This document shows, one piece after another, positions 7,002 to 8,193 of a DNA stretch of 8,193 nucleotides; position 1 is the first letter of the stretch, and every line of letters begins with the position of its first letter. Made by a program: the position numbers and the translations under genes. This DNA comes from Polynucleobacter sp. (GTDB lineage Bacteria > Pseudomonadota > Gammaproteobacteria > Burkholderiales > Burkholderiaceae): contig JALRCP010000096.1 in NCBI GenBank assembly GCA_023257325.1, positions 1 through 8,193 on the forward strand, in the 5' to 3' direction. The notes under the pieces were generated by a model. That model was not told the origin of the DNA and searched no databases. It saw only the letters and a program-made list of their open reading frames with translations.

Positions 7002-7052
7002 GCCGCTCTTAGTAATACTCGGCACGTGTTGTCGGTCACTTAACTAAGGAGC
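7000..7052 (+). promoter_or_regulatory. Putative expression platform with anti-Shine-Dalgarno helix of metK
   Basis: GCTCTTAGT (7005-7013) can pair with ACTAAGGAGC (7043-7052) as nine base pairs with one bulged G, which buries the metK ribosome binding site AAGGAG (7046-7051). Between the arms CGGCA (7020-7024) and TGTCG (7030-7034) can close a small hairpin. Three rival pairings reuse aptamer bases: GGCGA (6973-6977) with TCGCC (7000-7004), extendable to GC 7005-7006; GCCGAGT (6951-6957) with ACTCGGC (7017-7023); and AGTTAAGACAAC (6955-6966) with GTTGTC (7028-7033) plus TTAACT (7040-7045). If the aptamer is folded these rivals are lost and the site is hidden; if not, they pull the anti-Shine-Dalgarno helix apart. 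This predicts SAM-dependent repression of translation. It is inferred from pairing by eye only. Confidence 0.55.
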
Positions 7053-7057
7053 ATTCA

Positions 7058-8193
7058 ATGGCTAACAATTATTTCTTCACCTCAGAATCAGTTTCTGAAG
7101 GCCACCCAGACAAAGTTTCTGATCAAATCTCTGATGCTATTCTTGACGCCATTTTGGCGCAGGACCCAACCGCTCGAGTCGCTGCTGAAACTCTCTGTAA
7201 TACAGGGTTGGTTGTTTTGGCTGGTGAGATCACTACAACAGCAAACGTTGATTACATCAACGTGGCGCGCGACACAATTCGTCAAATTGGCTACGACAAT
7301 ACTGAGTACGGCATTGACTACAAAGGTTGTGCAGTTTTGGTAGCTTATGACAAGCAAAGTCCTGATATTGCGCAAGGTGTTGATAAAGCTCATGATGATG
7401 GCTTAGATCAAGGCGCTGGTGACCAAGGTTTGATGTTTGGTTATGCCGTTGATGAAACACCCGAACTAATGCCTTTACCAATTTATTTGTCACATCGTTT
7501 GGTTGAGCGCCAAGCAGACTTGCGTCGTGATGGTCGCTTGAACTGGTTGCGCCCAGATGCCAAGTCGCAAGTGACATTGCGATATGTAGATGGCAAGCCT
7601 GATTCTATTGATACAGTGGTTCTATCAACCCAGCATTCACCGGACATTTCTTTGGAGAAACTTCGTGAAGCGGTCATTGAAGAAATCATCAAACCAGTTC
7701 TTCCAAAAGAATTGATCAAAGGTGAAATTAAATATTTAGTGAATCCAACGGGTCGATTTGTAATTGGTGGCCCACAGGGAGATTGTGGTTTAACTGGTCG
7801 CAAAATTATTGTAGATACCTATGGTGGTGCTGCACCACACGGTGGTGGTGCATTCTCAGGTAAAGACCCATCAAAAGTCGATCGTTCAGCTGCTTATGCG
7901 GGGCGCTATGTGGCTAAAAATATCGTTGCAGCAGGTTTGGCCAGCAAGTGTTTGGTGCAAATTTCATATGCGATTGGTGTGGCTCAGCCAACCTCAGTGA
8001 TGGTCAGCACCTATGGAACTGGCAAAATTTCTGACGAGAAGATTGCTGAGTTAGTGCGCGCTCACTTCGATTTGAGACCAAAGGGCATCGTAAAGATGCT
8101 GAATTTGTTGCGTCCAATTTATCGTAAGACAGCAGCCTATGGCCACTTTGGTCGTGAGGAGCCAGAGTTTACTTGGGAAGCTACAGACAAGGC
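7058..8193 (+). CDS. metK: S-adenosylmethionine synthase MetK (3' end cut by window)
   Basis: This enzyme makes S-adenosylmethionine from methionine and ATP in the cytoplasm, acting as a tetramer in characterised bacteria. From the ATG, 378 complete codons are present and the frame is open to the window edge; the family is about 384-395 residues, so roughly the last ten are missing. Signature motifs are [15 protein letters not shown] (13-27, with the catalytic His16), GAGDQG (119-124), GGGAFSGKD (262-270) and [14 protein letters not shown] (229-242). The AAGGAG at 7046-7051 is a strong ribosome binding site six bases before the ATG. The 166 bases upstream carry the proposed SAM-sensing leader. 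The reading frame is intact with no sign of damage. Confidence 0.97.
   Translation, partial: MANNYFFTSESVSEGHPDKVSDQISDAILDAILAQDPTARVAAETLCNTGLVVLAGEITTTANVDYINVARDTIRQIGYDNTEYGIDYKGCAVLVAYDKQSPDIAQGVDKAHDDGLDQGAGDQGLMFGYAVDETPELMPLPIYLSHRLVERQADLRRDGRLNWLRPDAKSQVTLRYVDGKPDSIDTVVLSTQHSPDISLEKLREAVIEEIIKPVLPKELIKGEIKYLVNPTGRFVIGGPQGDCGLTGRKIIVDTYGGAAPHGGGAFSGKDPSKVDRSAAYAGRYVAKNIVAAGLASKCLVQISYAIGVAQPTSVMVSTYGTGKISDEKIAELVRAHFDLRPKGIVKMLNLLRPIYRKTAAYGHFGREEPEFTWEATDK

Noticed and set aside
6990..7007. Small hairpins CGC-TAAA-GCG and AGCG-TCGC-CGCT
   Set aside because: They have only three or four pairs and conflict with the stronger P2 pseudoknot and anti-Shine-Dalgarno helices; no T-run follows, so they are not a terminator.
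6947..7052. SAH riboswitch or SAM-I (S-box) as explanation of the metK leader
   Set aside because: The SAH switch, common before ahcY in betaproteobacteria, needs its own conserved core that I do not find, and no S-box kink-turn pattern is present. The UUGC/GCUAAA pseudoknot fits SAM-II better.
7088..7803. Several open frames of 69-106 codons opposite or within metK
   Set aside because: The metK frame is intact and highly conserved throughout; these are by-products of its codon pattern.

Overview
The window looks like chromosomal core sequence from a small-genome betaproteobacterium of the Burkholderiales. The gene set (slmA, adjacent metX-metW, ampG), the moderately AT-rich base composition and the extremely tight packing point to a Polynucleobacter-like freshwater lineage. 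The lineage is inferred from protein resemblance and gene order recalled from memory; no search was run. No mobile element, tRNA, rRNA, CRISPR or phage gene was seen.

Region 1 to 4523 (+) is one compact run: the tail of an unidentified gene, slmA (nucleoid occlusion), metX and metW (homoserine acylation for methionine), ampG (muropeptide permease) and an M48-family lipoprotein metallopeptidase. Each gene overlaps the next, four times by the ATGA stop/start arrangement and once by 32 bases, so co-transcription and translational coupling are likely. Region 4532 to 6891 alternates strands: xthA (-), pyrE (+), dapF (-), with gaps of 8, 7 and 1 bases. Region 7058 to the end is metK (+), cut by the window edge about ten codons before its expected end.

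The only real intergenic space is 6892-7057, between the divergent dapF and metK. It appears to hold a weak leaderless-type promoter for dapF, a sigma70-like promoter for metK, and a structured metK leader. The leader has the topology and most of the binding-core bases of a SAM-II riboswitch: a P1 hairpin whose loop forms a pseudoknot with a downstream CCGCTAA strand containing the GCTAAA signature. It is followed by a helix that can sequester the metK Shine-Dalgarno sequence and by rival helices that would undo it. This is the most interesting item here.

The genes connect metabolically. MetX/MetW make methionine precursor from homoserine, MetK turns methionine into SAM, and the proposed leader would let SAM shut down MetK synthesis. 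DapF works on the lysine/peptidoglycan branch of the same aspartate pathway, AmpG recycles peptidoglycan fragments, and the M48 lipoprotein probably serves envelope quality control. XthA and PyrE are unrelated housekeeping enzymes for DNA repair and pyrimidine synthesis.
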